A stretch of DNA of 64,000 nt from Limnoperna fortunei (taxonomy: Eukaryota; Mollusca; Bivalvia; Mytilida; Modiolidae), in contig OX104118.1 of the NCBI GenBank assembly GCA_944474755.1, positions 75,967,865 through 76,031,864 on the forward strand, written 5' to 3'. This document shows, in pieces, positions 22,400 through 32,275 of the stretch (position 1 is its first letter; the number at the start of each line of letters is the position of its first letter). The translations under genes and the position numbers were made by a program. The notes below the pieces were generated by a model, which did not search any database, was not told the origin of the DNA, and saw nothing but the letters and a program-made list of their open reading frames with translations.

Positions 22400-22640
22400 T
22401 TCTTAATGAGGGTCCCGCCACTTAGTGGCAGACGACTTTATCGATCAATCCGTCCGTCCGTCAGTAATCGTGTCTGTAATATACCTTTTTACTGTATATG
22501 TGGTTAGATAAGATGTGTCGCATACCATGACTTTTGATCTTGAACTTTGGACTAAAGGTCAGCGGGGCCCTCAGAGATGGATTCCATCTCACTGATATCT
22601 AGTACTCCTCAATGTCAAACTTAGGTTTTTCACATACAAA
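22400..22640. repeat. Repeat-like block with GTCCGTCCGTC run in the ectodomain-linker intron
   Basis: The segment GGGTCCCGCCACTTAGTGGC with its short palindrome, a TCCGTCCGTC run and TTGAACTTTGGACTAAAGGT is shared by all three units (also about 40,925 and 51,985). It looks like an old dispersed element carried along by the duplications. No coding capacity is seen. Confidence 0.35.
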
Positions 22641-23342
22641 GACGGAAATCCAAACTGTCATCAGAATAATAAAAACTGATTCAAATGATTACTAGTAATG
22701 TCATAATACATGCCGTTATTATACATTACTAACTTATTTTAGACAAAGTAAAATGATATCGAAATCATAGTAAGTCACATCGGTTAAATCGCCGCTTCTC
22801 GAAAGACATAAATCATCACATTTATATATATGCTTTGTTCCAGTTTTGAATCGCCATCGAATTATACAAAGACGCATTCACATACCTTTATTTTCAAATA
22901 GTGATTAAATTGTGAGAATAATCACAGTAGTCATACATCTGTACAGATAAGCTCCATTTGTGCTATAGTATTTTGTATCAGTCACAAATACAATTACAAT
23001 TGTCTTAAAATGAATACATATTTTAACACTATTTCATTTAAGTCACAATTTTGTCTGTTTACAGCTGAAAACTACCTTAATATTTCAGTAAGGACAGCCA
23101 ACCAAACTAAATTGCTACATAATAATGATCAGCTCATCAAACATTCATATAATACATTTTCAAGCAGATTGCTTTCTTTAATTTTTAACGAAATCTATAC
23201 ACGTTTGGTTGCTCATGTATTGACGTCGACCCTGTCTTATTATATTTTTCATTTAATTTTAATTTAATTTTTTTTCCATATTCAGCAGAATTGACATTAC
23301 TACCATATCTAATACAAGCAAATAAGATGTGTATTACATCAC

Positions 23343-23396
23343 CTTTTGAAGATGGTTCTATTACCGGACAAGGATCTGGAACGGTCGTGTTGACAT
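23343..23396 (-). CDS. Gene 1, 54-bp linker exon upstream of the ectodomain
   Basis: This short exon has acceptor TTTCTGCTTTTAG and donor AAAAG|GTGATG. It encodes VNTTVPDPCPVIEPSSK, with an N-glycosylation site NTT and one cysteine. Its final G completes the Val codon (GTG) that opens the ectodomain exon, so the phases agree. Gene 2 and gene 3 have the same 54-bp exon (41,872-41,925 and 52,921-52,974). An exon ending in phase 1 must lie further upstream; I could not identify it securely. Confidence 0.65.
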
Positions 23397-24249
23397 CTAA
23401 AAGCAGAAATAAATACTTATAATCAACAAAATTTTAGTGCACCAAGTACGATGTCTAACGTCCTTCACTGGTGTTAAACGGCTGATAGTCACGGAAGTCA
23501 CTATAAACTCAATTTGGTAGTGAGCGGAGGAAGAAATAGATAAATAATATTTTTAATTTTAAATAATTTCTCCAATTGTAGCTAATGTATCAAAATATAT
23601 TCAGCAGAAAATGTGTTCATATGATGAGGCTATCTTTGACGCTTTAATAAATTATAAATATAATTGTATTAAATGAGTAAATCATATTGACAAAAACACA
23701 GAAATTGATAGTAACTTTCATCAATGTGTATCCTTTGAATCCACTGTCATTTCTTTACATGTTTTGAATAATCATACATTATGAAAGTTTTTCTTTTTTA
23801 AATAATAATTGGTTTTTTTTATTTTGAGGTGAATATATGTGCTATGTGATATTAAACCCTCCACCAACAATATTTCACATCACACGATTGAAAAACATTC
23901 TGTTGACAAGACTATTAGCATCAAAGAAAGATGTTTGCTGAGAAGTTAGGCTTTTTCGTATAAAGGTCCGTACATTTTTATTATATCTATATAACACTTA
24001 AATTAGCTTAATATGCCTCAGAGAGTTTCAAATTCTGTTGAGGAAATTAAGAACTAAAAGACACATGGCTTAGCCATCATGTGTGGGTTAAGTTAAACAT
24101 GTTTATAAAAGTTTTTTAGTCCCCTAAAATGATCCACCACATAACAGTTTTTTCGATTTTGTTTAGTCATGTACAACCAAATTCTAATTATGGGTCCATG
24201 ATGCAATTAAAACAGTGTGTATGTCTTGTTTCGTAACCTCTTTTCTGTG

Positions 24250-25350
24250 TGTTTTTTTACAAACACATGTGGATATTGTAGATGAAAATGACGTAAATCT
24301 TATACTGTTGATTGCTTTAAAGTGCAGGATGAAGATCTTGCAATTAGTAGCGTTATTGTTCTACTTAAAATCGGCAATAGCCTACCAAAAGCAAAATATC
24401 TACAGAACCAGAAGACGTTCATAGATATTTAGGAAACTGGGAAAGATTACACTTAAAAATGGTATATTATACAAACAGTACTATTTATACTGAGAAGGGA
24501 AGTCAACTTGCTTTACCATCAGTTTATAGAGATATAGTTCTGACAGCTTGACATGATGATGGAGGACATCAAGGTAAGATAGAACATTGTATTTGGTAAA
24601 GTCGAGATTCTTTTGGTCATGTGTAGAGAAAGTTGTAGAAACTAAGGTAACATCTTGTGTGAACTGCATATTACAAAATTCAAATTACAAGACGTCAGCA
24701 GAATTGGTAAATATACAAACTTTTTATCCTCTTGATCTGTATGGATTATCTTTCCGTTGTACAATAAAAAAGTGGTTATGAGAACATTTTAGTTATTACC
24801 GATCACTTTACTCGTTATGCAATAGCGATACCGACACGAAATCAGACTATTAAAACCAGTAAATTTTTTAGAGGAGTATTTTAGTCAGCATTACTGATTT
24901 CCCCCAAGGCAACTCAGTGATCAGGGTGGAAATTTTGAATCTATCGTTATACTTGAGTTGTGAAATTAAGCTAACATAAAGAAATCCAGAACAACCCATT
25001 ACCACCCGCAAGGTAATGTTCAGTGTGAGCGGTTTAATCAGACACTCCTGAGTATGTTACGAACTATAGACGAAGAAAAGTCAGACTAAAAGACCTATGT
25101 TGAGCCCCTTGTCCATTCTTACAATGCTACCAGGCATGAAAGTACTGATTATACCGCTCACTTTCTCATGATTGGCTGGCATTTTGGCTATCAACGCGTT
25201 TCTGGATTTTCGTTAGTTCATCTGCAAAAAACCATCAAACATACGTAAGTATTCTGGAAAAAATAAAATTCAAAGTTTTTGTTTATCCGACAGCTAAATT
25301 AGCAGAATCTTGGACGAGTTACATGCAGCGGGTTATTTACGAGAACGAGG
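24250..25350 (+). pseudogene. Old Gypsy integrase remnant inside gene 1 (unit 1)
   Basis: On the plus strand, antisense to the host gene, broken frames match the integrase of the Gypsy elements at 8.9 and 61 kb. They include an HHCC segment (HDDGGHQGK with SCVNC), the core start (SKSGYENILVITDHFTR in the unit 3 copy) and a later TTPYHPQGN segment. Many stops and frameshifts are present. The unit 1 copy has lost about 370 bp near 25,260 relative to the unit 2 and 3 copies. The same remnant at the same place in all three units shows it predates their duplication. Confidence 0.75.
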
Positions 25351-25361
25351 CGAAATTAGTT

Positions 25362-25568
25362 TCACAGTGTGCGAGCTGCGGTTGTTGGGATGGGACAATT
25401 AGCACTAACGTGTGCTACACTGTTCATGCCTATGTCAACTACATGTGTATTTGTTGCTGTAAAATATATTTTACATTTATTAAGTGAATTTCCCAATTCG
25501 TTCATGGTAGAGTTGCACTTGCGGTCTATTGTAGAATGGAATGCATGATCTTTATGTAATGTATACAT
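25362..25568 (-). other. Short conserved open frame of unknown function (unit 1)
   Basis: A 68-codon minus-strand frame with CNSTMNELGNSLNKCKIYF and ANCPIP is kept open in all three units (43,950-44,156 and 55,336-55,542). The plus strand of the same bases is also open and hydrophobic (CATLFMPMSTTCVFVAVKY), so the coding strand is undecided. Splice sites that fit the receptor gene are not convincing. It may simply reflect the youth of the duplication. Confidence 0.2.
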
Positions 25569-27160
25569 GTATTGTGTGTATAAATTTTGTCATTTAATCT
25601 AGTTGTTGGTCATATATAACAGAAAATTTCAGGGACGACATTTCAACGCGAAGCAAAAATAAGTGGCCGGGATTTATTGTTTTGATTCATACTGTAAAAT
25701 TGGGTGTGTTAAAAGTATTTATGCGGAATATTTTCCGCTTCACTACATCATGATTTATTTGTCAAATCATTCATTTATCACTCATTACATATTTGACAAA
25801 TTTATGGACTTTACCGCGTTTACATATTTCATTATATAACTAACAGTAAACGCACATATCCCCCACTAAGCACCTAAAATCATGCATTCCCGCCACTAAC
25901 TGCTCGGTATATAATATTCAGACTGGCTTATCCCAGTGTTCACGTCATTTCTAATTTCGGAGCGAGGAGGGAACCATTAACTTTTTCCCTATACTTTCAG
26001 GTACAGTTGAGTTTATATGTCATATTTACTATAAAATCATTCCTTTTTATAACAACATTTTTTTTAAAGAATATGTGTATAAGAAATGTATTTTCAATGT
26101 CATTTATATATATACTTTCAGTATGAAATAAACAGGATGGTATTAATAATTTATAGCATCATTTTGCCATGTGACAGAAAATGTTATTTAACTATTACTT
26201 GCGAGTATATTACGACGCGACAACTTCCTTATTTTTTCTTTTTGTGTCATTCCGACTTACCATAACGGCATTAATTATAACCTTGACTTTAGATACTATC
26301 AACTGAATAATAAGTTACTATCAACGCTAAAATAGTAAAGGTAATAGTTACAATCACTTTGAAAAATCATTTTCCAATTATATCTATTATCTCAACTGGA
26401 ACAAGTATTAGATCGACGCAGTTAGTAACTATGAGCAAAAGGTGGTTTGAAGAGAGATGTTAATGAAAACATATATTACATATTTTGGTTACTTTCTGCC
26501 GTTTAACACCACTGGTCCTTAAATAAAATGTATTTGTATAATGCAGTGCTTTTGCTGAAAAATCTACCTTGTTGGAACTGATCTGATCTGTTAAAATTGA
26601 TAGGTTGACATATACTAAAACGGTGATGGTATACTTACACACATGATAAAAATGACTGATTTCATTTGATAGTGAACCCTAATTTATGTTACTTTCAAAA
26701 TACATGTATGTTTTTTTTAAAGTACTTAAAGACTAATTATATTATGACAACTTACAGTACGATGTGAATATTATCCACGTAAATATATAAGAAATGTCTA
26801 AACTTCTAAACATTTTAACTCTATATGGTGTCAATACGGAAGTTAATTTATATCTACCCATTGGAGCATTTAAAAAATAAAGACCTTAAACGCCTGAATG
26901 ACTTTCATATAAGAAGTTTTAAATATAGCTCATTTAAATCAATGTTGGTTTTCAAATCAATACTGAATGAATTTCCTCCCGTCATTTATTCGACTTGTCT
27001 TTTTGAATAAGTGAAAACTTACAAATATCTGTAATGTATATTATATATTTTTAAAACGATTATGTTAATCAATCTGTGAACTTTAAAAAATTATATCTCT
27101 AAACAGATAAATGTCCAATTGAATAACGCTTCAATGTTGCATTAAACCTGGATATGTGCT
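25569..27160. other. Intron or intergenic DNA with a conserved TATA-like block
   Basis: No protein motif is recognised. Around 25,908-25,990 a block with GGTATATAATATTCAGACTG and GGAGCGAGGAGGGAACC recurs in all units (about 44,490 and 55,880). It could be a plus-strand promoter, but similarity there is no higher than in the surrounding DNA. A short plus frame at 26,825-27,010 (LNDFHIRSFKYSSFKSML) is frameshifted relative to its unit 2 copy. Confidence 0.3.
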
Positions 27161-27162
27161 GC

Positions 27163-27231
27163 TATGCTCAATTTCTTGCCATTTTATAAAATAGCGATAT
27201 CGATTTATAAAACGGCGAGATATTGAGCATA
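27163..27231. repeat. Inverted repeat, 28-bp arms (unit 1)
   Basis: Arm 1 (27,163-27,190, starting TATGCTCAATTTC) is complementary to arm 2 (27,204-27,231, ending GATATTGAGCATA) with three mismatches, around a 13-base loop containing GCGATATCG. It is present in all three units. It could be a hairpin in a transcript or the relic of a small inverted-repeat transposon. Confidence 0.75.
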
Positions 27232-27904
27232 GAATATTATCACTTCGGCGTTTATAATGCATAGCAAAATAGAAAAACTTCTTGATTGTGTCTTCTGTCC
27301 AATTTGTATGGGAATAAAATCGTCTTTGTCATAGCTAGTTTTTGTCGTCTTCATATACCGGTGCCAAACAAAACATATACTTATTACAATTAAGATATTT
27401 CCAGTTCTTTTTCTTTAGAAAGATCTGTTGTTTTGGATGTCAGTGGTTACGGACGTCAGGAAAAAATAAATATGATTTGTACAGAATAAGTAGTTTTATA
27501 TATCGTCCCAAATTCCAATGAATGATCTCCATTCATTCTTGCAATTTTTTTAATTACAAGATGTGTTATATAGGTCATAGCCCTAAATCTGACATTTACA
27601 ATTTGACTTGAAGTTTTTTAATCGACTCTTAGAATGAATTATTTGAGATGTGTTCTTATTGTTTGTCTAATTGAAACTTATAAACAAGAGGATTACCTAC
27701 AAATTTTCGCTTATAAAGGCTTTTCGTGGAAGTCTAGATTCCTGTAGCGGATGTTGTATACCACTCTCCAGCCCAGAGAACTTAACTGGTTTTCAGATAT
27801 TACCTTTGCCACACGTCACACCCCCCCCCCCCCGTTAACAGGTGGGCTACATTTGTGGGCCAGTGATGTTTGTCAACATGAGAAATAATTCAGCCTCTCA
27901 CGTC

Positions 27905-28070
27905 AGGAATGCATAAATTAAGGTTATAACAAAATACCGAACACCAAGGAAACTGTCAAAAAGACAATCCATAAAATAAAGTCCGAGAAAGCGGAAAACT
28001 CCAGAATCACCAACCAAAAGCACAACGTCTACAGCAGTGGTCCTGACTTGGTACAGGCATTTAAAAAAAA
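27905..28070. repeat. Dispersed repeat containing GTCCTGACTTGGTACAGGC (unit 1)
   Basis: The block with ACCGAACACCAAGGAAACTG, CACCAACCAAAAGCACAAC and GGTCCTGACTTGGTACAGGC recurs in units 2 and 3. It also occurs once in inverted orientation at about 38,950-39,120, outside the equivalent position, so it is a genuine dispersed repeat. It has no obvious coding potential. Confidence 0.6.
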
Positions 28071-28273
28071 ATGTTGGGTTAAACCAGGTTTATGGCATGC
28101 CAAACCTCATCCAAACGCCTGTTTACGCCTCTCAAAATTATGCAACTACAGTATTATACTACAACGCGTCTTGTTTGAGGTTTTTTTTAAAGAGAAATGA
28201 AAACTGTTTATAGTTTATAATTATACTCAACTGCGGCAGTTTTTTTTTCATTTTAATAGGGCGATTTTCCATG

Positions 28274-28356
28274 TTAAGTGTTGACCACAATTAGAACGGA
28301 AATATATGCCAGGAGAAGGCAGTTATTGAATGTTTGAAACCCGTCGGACAATGTCA
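28274..28356 (-). other. Candidate signal-peptide exon (unit 1)
   Basis: A minus-strand frame begins MTLSDGFQTFNN and continues with a hydrophobic run CLLLAYISVLIVVNT. It lies upstream, in gene sense, of the linker exon. The same start and hydrophobic run occur in units 2 and 3 (around 46,655-46,740 and 58,230-58,310). That would suit a signal peptide, but I see no convincing GT donor in the needed phase, and the plus strand of this region also has an open frame. Confidence 0.2.
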
Positions 28357-28952
28357 TCTGCGGTTTAAGCGAAAAGTCTCGAGGTTTGTCCGAATACAAT
28401 AAAACGTCACAAAAGCAGACGAAACTTTGGTACCAACGTAAGACCCTTGAAGAACCAACAAAATTCAAGGACGATTTGTGACATGTAAACAATAGAAACT
28501 TAGTATTAAATATGAACAGATTATTGTGGAAAAATTTTTCTATTGGATTTAAATAATAAAAAAAAATGCAAGCAAAAAAGTAATTATGAAAAATATAATA
28601 AATAAAAATTAATAGATACATATTGTACAACTTCTTAGCTGGACGTAACGTAGCTTGAACACGGCAGTTTTCCAAGTTTAGGTAGATAAGTAGATAATTA
28701 TTAATAGACAACTTTCTTGAACTGTGAAAGTAACAGAATTGAAACACATGTATATGTGAATTCATAATGAATTCGAAGTCGCACAACGATAAGTAGATGA
28801 AACAAGAGGTTTTTTTATACAAATAACATAGAACACATACATTGGTTATGCATAAAGTTGCATTTGCAATGTAATTCATCATTCAACAAAAAAGATATCT
28901 GTATATAGAGCTACACCCGTAACTTAACGCTTAGATAATAATGTTTGTTTTT

Positions 28953-29111
28953 TGTTTGTTTGAATGGTGTTTTAACGCGACTTTCAGCAATTTTTCAGCT
29001 ATATCGTGGCGTCCAGTTTTTATTGGGGGAGGTAGCCGGAGTACCCGGATAAAACCCCGACCTGCGGTAGGAAAACTGGCAATCCTTGTCAATTAAGATT
29101 AGAGTCGAGTA
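28953..29111 (-). repeat. 5'-truncated V-SINE-like fragment (unit 1)
   Basis: On the minus strand the body reads TTGACAAGGATTGCCAGTTT, then GGGTACTCCGG and ends CCATTCAAACA, matching the full SINE at 33,460. The tRNA-like head is missing. An equivalent fragment lies at 47,406-47,562. Confidence 0.65.
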
Positions 29112-29174
29112 CACTTTAGATAATAATGATAATAACTTCTATGGCACTTTACAATTTTCTCATTATATTGCTTT

Positions 29175-29322
29175 TCAGTTCGAGGTGACAAATTCGTACT
29201 CCTGATCACCTGAATTAAGCGTACTATAGTTGGATCCATCTCTTAAACTGATGATGTTTAGATCGTTGTAATGAACAATAACATTATTATTGACGTTTGA
29301 AGTACTCGGATACGGCTGCTGT
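29175..29322 (-). CDS. Gene 2, cytoplasmic-tail exon (tail type 2)
   Basis: A 148-bp last exon with acceptor CATTTTTTCAG. The leading base completes the Arg codon left by a TM exon ending AAAAG, exactly as in gene 1, and 48 codons follow before the stop. The tail has VHYNDL and SNYSTL, both fitting the ITIM pattern. The two YxxL motifs are 10 residues apart, within the range some authors accept for ITAM-like pairs. It ends QEYEFVTSN. The copy in gene 3 keeps every tyrosine. It shares no recognisable sequence with tail type 1. The matching TM exon in this locus (31,530) is damaged, so this copy may no longer be used. Confidence 0.65.
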
Positions 29323-29369
29323 CTGAAAAAATGAAACAGAATAATAATAATGTTGTGCATAATAATATA

Positions 29370-30134
29370 AAATAACAGCAAATTACCGGCCATATATATG
29401 TTAGATGTATTCAAAAATAACAGCAAATTACCAGCCATATAAATGTTAGATGTATTCAAAAATAACAGCAAATTACCGGCCATATATATGTTAGATGTAT
29501 TCAAAAATAACAGCAAATTACCAGCCATATAAATGTTAGATGTATTCAAAAATAACAGCAAATTACCGGCCATATATATGTTAGATGTATTCAAAAATAA
29601 CAGCAAATTACCAGCCATATAAATGTTAGATGTATTCAAAAATAACAGCAAATTACCGGCCATATATATGTTAGATGTATTCAAAAATAACAGCAAATTA
29701 CCAGCCATATAAATGTTAGATGTATTCAAAAATAACAGCAAATTACCAGCCATATAAATGTTAGATGTATTCAAAAATAACAGCAAATTACCGGCCATAT
29801 AAATGTTAGATGTATTCAAAAATAACAGCAAATTACCGGCCATATAAATGTTAGATGTATTCAAAAATAACAGCAAATTACCGGCCATATAAATGTTAGA
29901 TGTATTCAAAAATAACAGCAAATTACCGGCCATATAAATGTTAGATGTATTCAAAAATAACAGCAAATTACCAGCCATATAAATGTTAGATGTATTCAAA
30001 AATAACAGCAAATTACCGGCCATATAAATGTTAGATGTATTCAAAAATAACAGCAAATTACCGGCCATATAAATGTTAGATGTATTCAAAAATAACAGCA
30101 AATTACCAGCCATATAAATGTTAGATGTATTCAA
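29370..30134 (-). repeat. 45-bp minisatellite, 17 copies (intronic)
   Basis: Seventeen head-to-tail 45-bp units containing AACAGCAAATTACCGGCC or its CCAGCC variant, and ATGTTAGATGTATTC. The first eight copies alternate between a CCGGCC...TATATATG form and a CCAGCC...TATAAATG form, a 90-bp higher-order pattern; the later copies are mostly CCGGCC...TATAAATG. Because 45 is a multiple of three, the minus strand is open throughout (repeat LNTSNIYMAGNLLLF). It is also in frame with the tail-2 exon next to it, although the exon has its own splice acceptor. Unit 3 has only two copies. Confidence 0.95.
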
Positions 30135-31408
30135 AATGCCGAAATTAGTGTTTGTTATTGAGATGATTTTTATCGTTTCGTGCTCGTCCAGCAGACCCTG
30201 TAAACTTTAAATTGAATATAAATTGAATAATGTATTAGTATCACCTGGGGCAATACGTGAAAGATTACCAAGACTCGTTCGATATAGCTGCGCCGCGCGT
30301 TCCTATAAGCCTTAAAGTTTATGTGGATGGGGTGATTGAGATTGCTTGCTACATATCTAAGTGAGTGTCTTTACATCCTCACAAGTCAGGTATTCTGTGT
30401 CCACATGTGTTTTCTAAACCCTGACAACCTTTTGGTAGATTTTGAACATTTCTCTGAGTATGGTACTAAGAATAATATGAAAGAAAATAAATATATATTG
30501 GGATGAAACAAATCGTAAACAAACTAATGGCATTACAAGCTTTATAAAATAAACAGTCAAACGATCTGAAACACACTTAATTTATGTACAACAACGCCAC
30601 GTTTTTAGGATGTTTAGGTGGTGTCGCAATAGCATTCATCTAGAAATTGTAGACTACATACATGCTCTGAACATTGATTCAGGGCGCATGCGTCAATTGA
30701 GAACTGCATTACGATCTATCATCCAATTTAAAACGTTTCTGAAATAAAAGCTTAATTTTTCTAATCATTGATTTTTAATGACCGCTCAAAAGTACATGAC
30801 AGGACAAACTGAGACCTGGAATAAAAAAATAATAAATATATATACTTTTACAAGAGGTGAGGATGCCCAATGTAGTTTAATTAACATTGTGAGGTAATCT
30901 CTACTGTCAAATTCATCCGGATTTGGAATCTTGCTTTGACTTTCACCTCTTGTTGTTCGTCCGGGTGCTGTTATTCTCGTTCATAATCTTTAGTGTTAAT
31001 TCAATCATCAAAGATTATGATGACCCACTCTGTCCTTCATATCATTACCAAAAGTTGCCGACTTTAACCGAATTTACTCCAGTTACTGTAGGCAGTAAAA
31101 TATCTTTAAGACTGCACATAAACATTACGCTTAACTTTGAGTCATGTTAATTATTTAAGCTATATCTATGCCTACTACTTATCACCTTATCAAATATAAT
31201 TTGACCTCGACTTAAATGGTTGGGAATATTTACAAAGTGGCCCGCCAAACTTATTTTATTCCATAATAAGTAATGTAACATTTCAGGCTACCACATGATT
31301 TTATCACCTAAACAAAGTTAACTAAGCATGTTAATTGTACTATCAACCAGAGAATAAAAAAAGTGAAATAAAATTTAAGACTAATCCCTATAACAGTTAA
31401 GTATTAAC
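30135..31408. other. Spacer between tail-2 exon/minisatellite and unit junction
   Basis: No gene is recognised. Near 30,245-30,360 a segment is open on both strands and shared with 48,005-48,135, with an in-frame 3-bp difference. On the minus strand it has AG/GT edges (ACTCACTTAG ... CCCCAG|GTGATAC), so it could be an exon; this is unproven. A plus-strand frame at 30,923-31,150 starts with a hydrophobic run (LLFSFIIFSVNSII) and has a counterpart at 48,732-48,923 with an in-frame 6-bp difference. Confidence 0.3.
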
Positions 31409-31411
31409 TAC

Positions 31412-31451
31412 CTGTAAGAAGATATGTCTGTGTTGTCATCTGTTGAGTACT
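31412..31451 (-). pseudogene. 3' fragment of a stalk exon at the unit junction
   Basis: The bases match the donor end of the stalk exon (TACCTGTAAGAAGATATGTC on the plus strand, then GTTGAGTACTT). They then jump into sequence that elsewhere lies beside the TM exon (AAATATATATCTACATAATG; compare 20,240). The exon's 5' half is gone. This marks the duplication breakpoint between units 1 and 2. Confidence 0.7.
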
Positions 31452-31529
31452 TAAAAAATATATATCTACATAATGTATAAAATGGTTAACAGGATTCCGT
31501 TATTTCCTTTCTAATAAGTGTAAACATAC

Positions 31530-31608
31530 CTTTTATACAGTATAACGATAATTATAACAATTGTAATAATGGCGAAAATTCCAACTCCTACTCCAATACC
31601 AATATAAA
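31530..31608 (-). pseudogene. Gene 2 TM exon, acceptor deleted
   Basis: It encodes the same helix (GIGVGVGIFAIITIVIIIVI) with an intact donor AAAG|GTATG. About 20 bp that hold the splice acceptor and the DNS lead in genes 1 and 3 are missing, and the sequence runs straight from the ATATAAAC segment into ATATAATAATAG. The exon probably cannot be spliced normally. Confidence 0.7.
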
Positions 31609-31826
31609 CATATAATAATAGTCAAATACTAAAACATAGACAAAACTACGCATATTCAAACTTATAGAATTTATTATTGTGTAATTAACTATAACATTTT
31701 AGACTACAGCAAACGAATGGGAGTGTTGTGTGTCCCCTTAACATGCGTTAAACGTAACACAATCCGGTTCCAATACTCTCCGTCTATGTCATCCGTATAA
31801 GGAAGTAAGTAAGATACGTGTATGTT

Positions 31827-32063
31827 GTTTGTTTGAATGGAGTAAAACATTGCTCAATTTTTCATCTGCATCGCGGCCTCTATTTTGTCTTGCGGATTAA
31901 GGCTGAGTACCTGAAAAAATTGCCGACCATCGCAGAACATCTGGCAATCCTTGTCAAATTAGACTGGAGTAAAACTCACTAGCACTTATTCGAGCTTATA
32001 CCCACAATCTCTGTGTTGTTAAGCAAGTATTTAACGGTCTAAACCTTTCGACCACTAAGGCCT
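31827..32063 (-). repeat. V-SINE-like element in the TM-stalk intron (unit 2)
   Basis: Copy of the SINE at 20,639-20,877 at the equivalent intron position, with the same truncation points and scattered substitutions. Confidence 0.65.
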
Positions 32064-32121
32064 AAATTAGGTATATCAAAATTATATGTGCTTGTTAGTG
32101 TAATCCTTATATGAGTTAAGT

Positions 32122-32275
32122 GTAAGGAGATATGTCTGTGTTGTCATCTGTTGAGTACTTGTGTGTGTTATCTGTTGAGTTGACTTTGTCTCCATATTAC
32201 TAATCGTTGCTCCAATTGTGCTTGGTGGAGGATCACACATGAGTTTTAAAACTGAGTTTATTCCAGGGTTATAAG
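32122..32275 (-). pseudogene. Gene 2 stalk exon, splice donor deleted
   Basis: Matches the stalk exon of genes 1 and 3 (CDPPPSTIG, then STQQITHTSTQQMTT), with the acceptor TTTAAG. The bases CTACCTG... that make the donor in the other copies are deleted (plus strand TTAAGTGTAAGGAG), so the stalk-TM splice is lost on this side as well as on the TM side. Confidence 0.7.

Noticed and set aside
27821..27833. C-runs in all units and G-runs at 35.3 and 35.5 kb as G-quadruplex or regulatory sites.
   Set aside because: They are single homopolymer runs without the four-tract spacing of a quadruplex motif, and they vary in length between units.
28274..28882. A 202-codon minus-strand frame and its relatives at 46,655 and 58,163 as a full protein.
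   Set aside because: Composition is mostly low-complexity Phe/Tyr/Asn/Leu from AT-rich DNA, and the plus strand is also open over part of it. Only the MTLSDGFQTFNN end is worth testing, as a possible exon.
29175..30134. A 319-codon frame that reads like a repetitive membrane protein (17 x LNTSNIYMAGNLLLF plus a tail).
   Set aside because: The repeat part is a 45-bp intronic minisatellite. The tail has its own splice acceptor (CATTTTTTCAG) in the phase required by the TM exon, and the sister unit has only two repeats.
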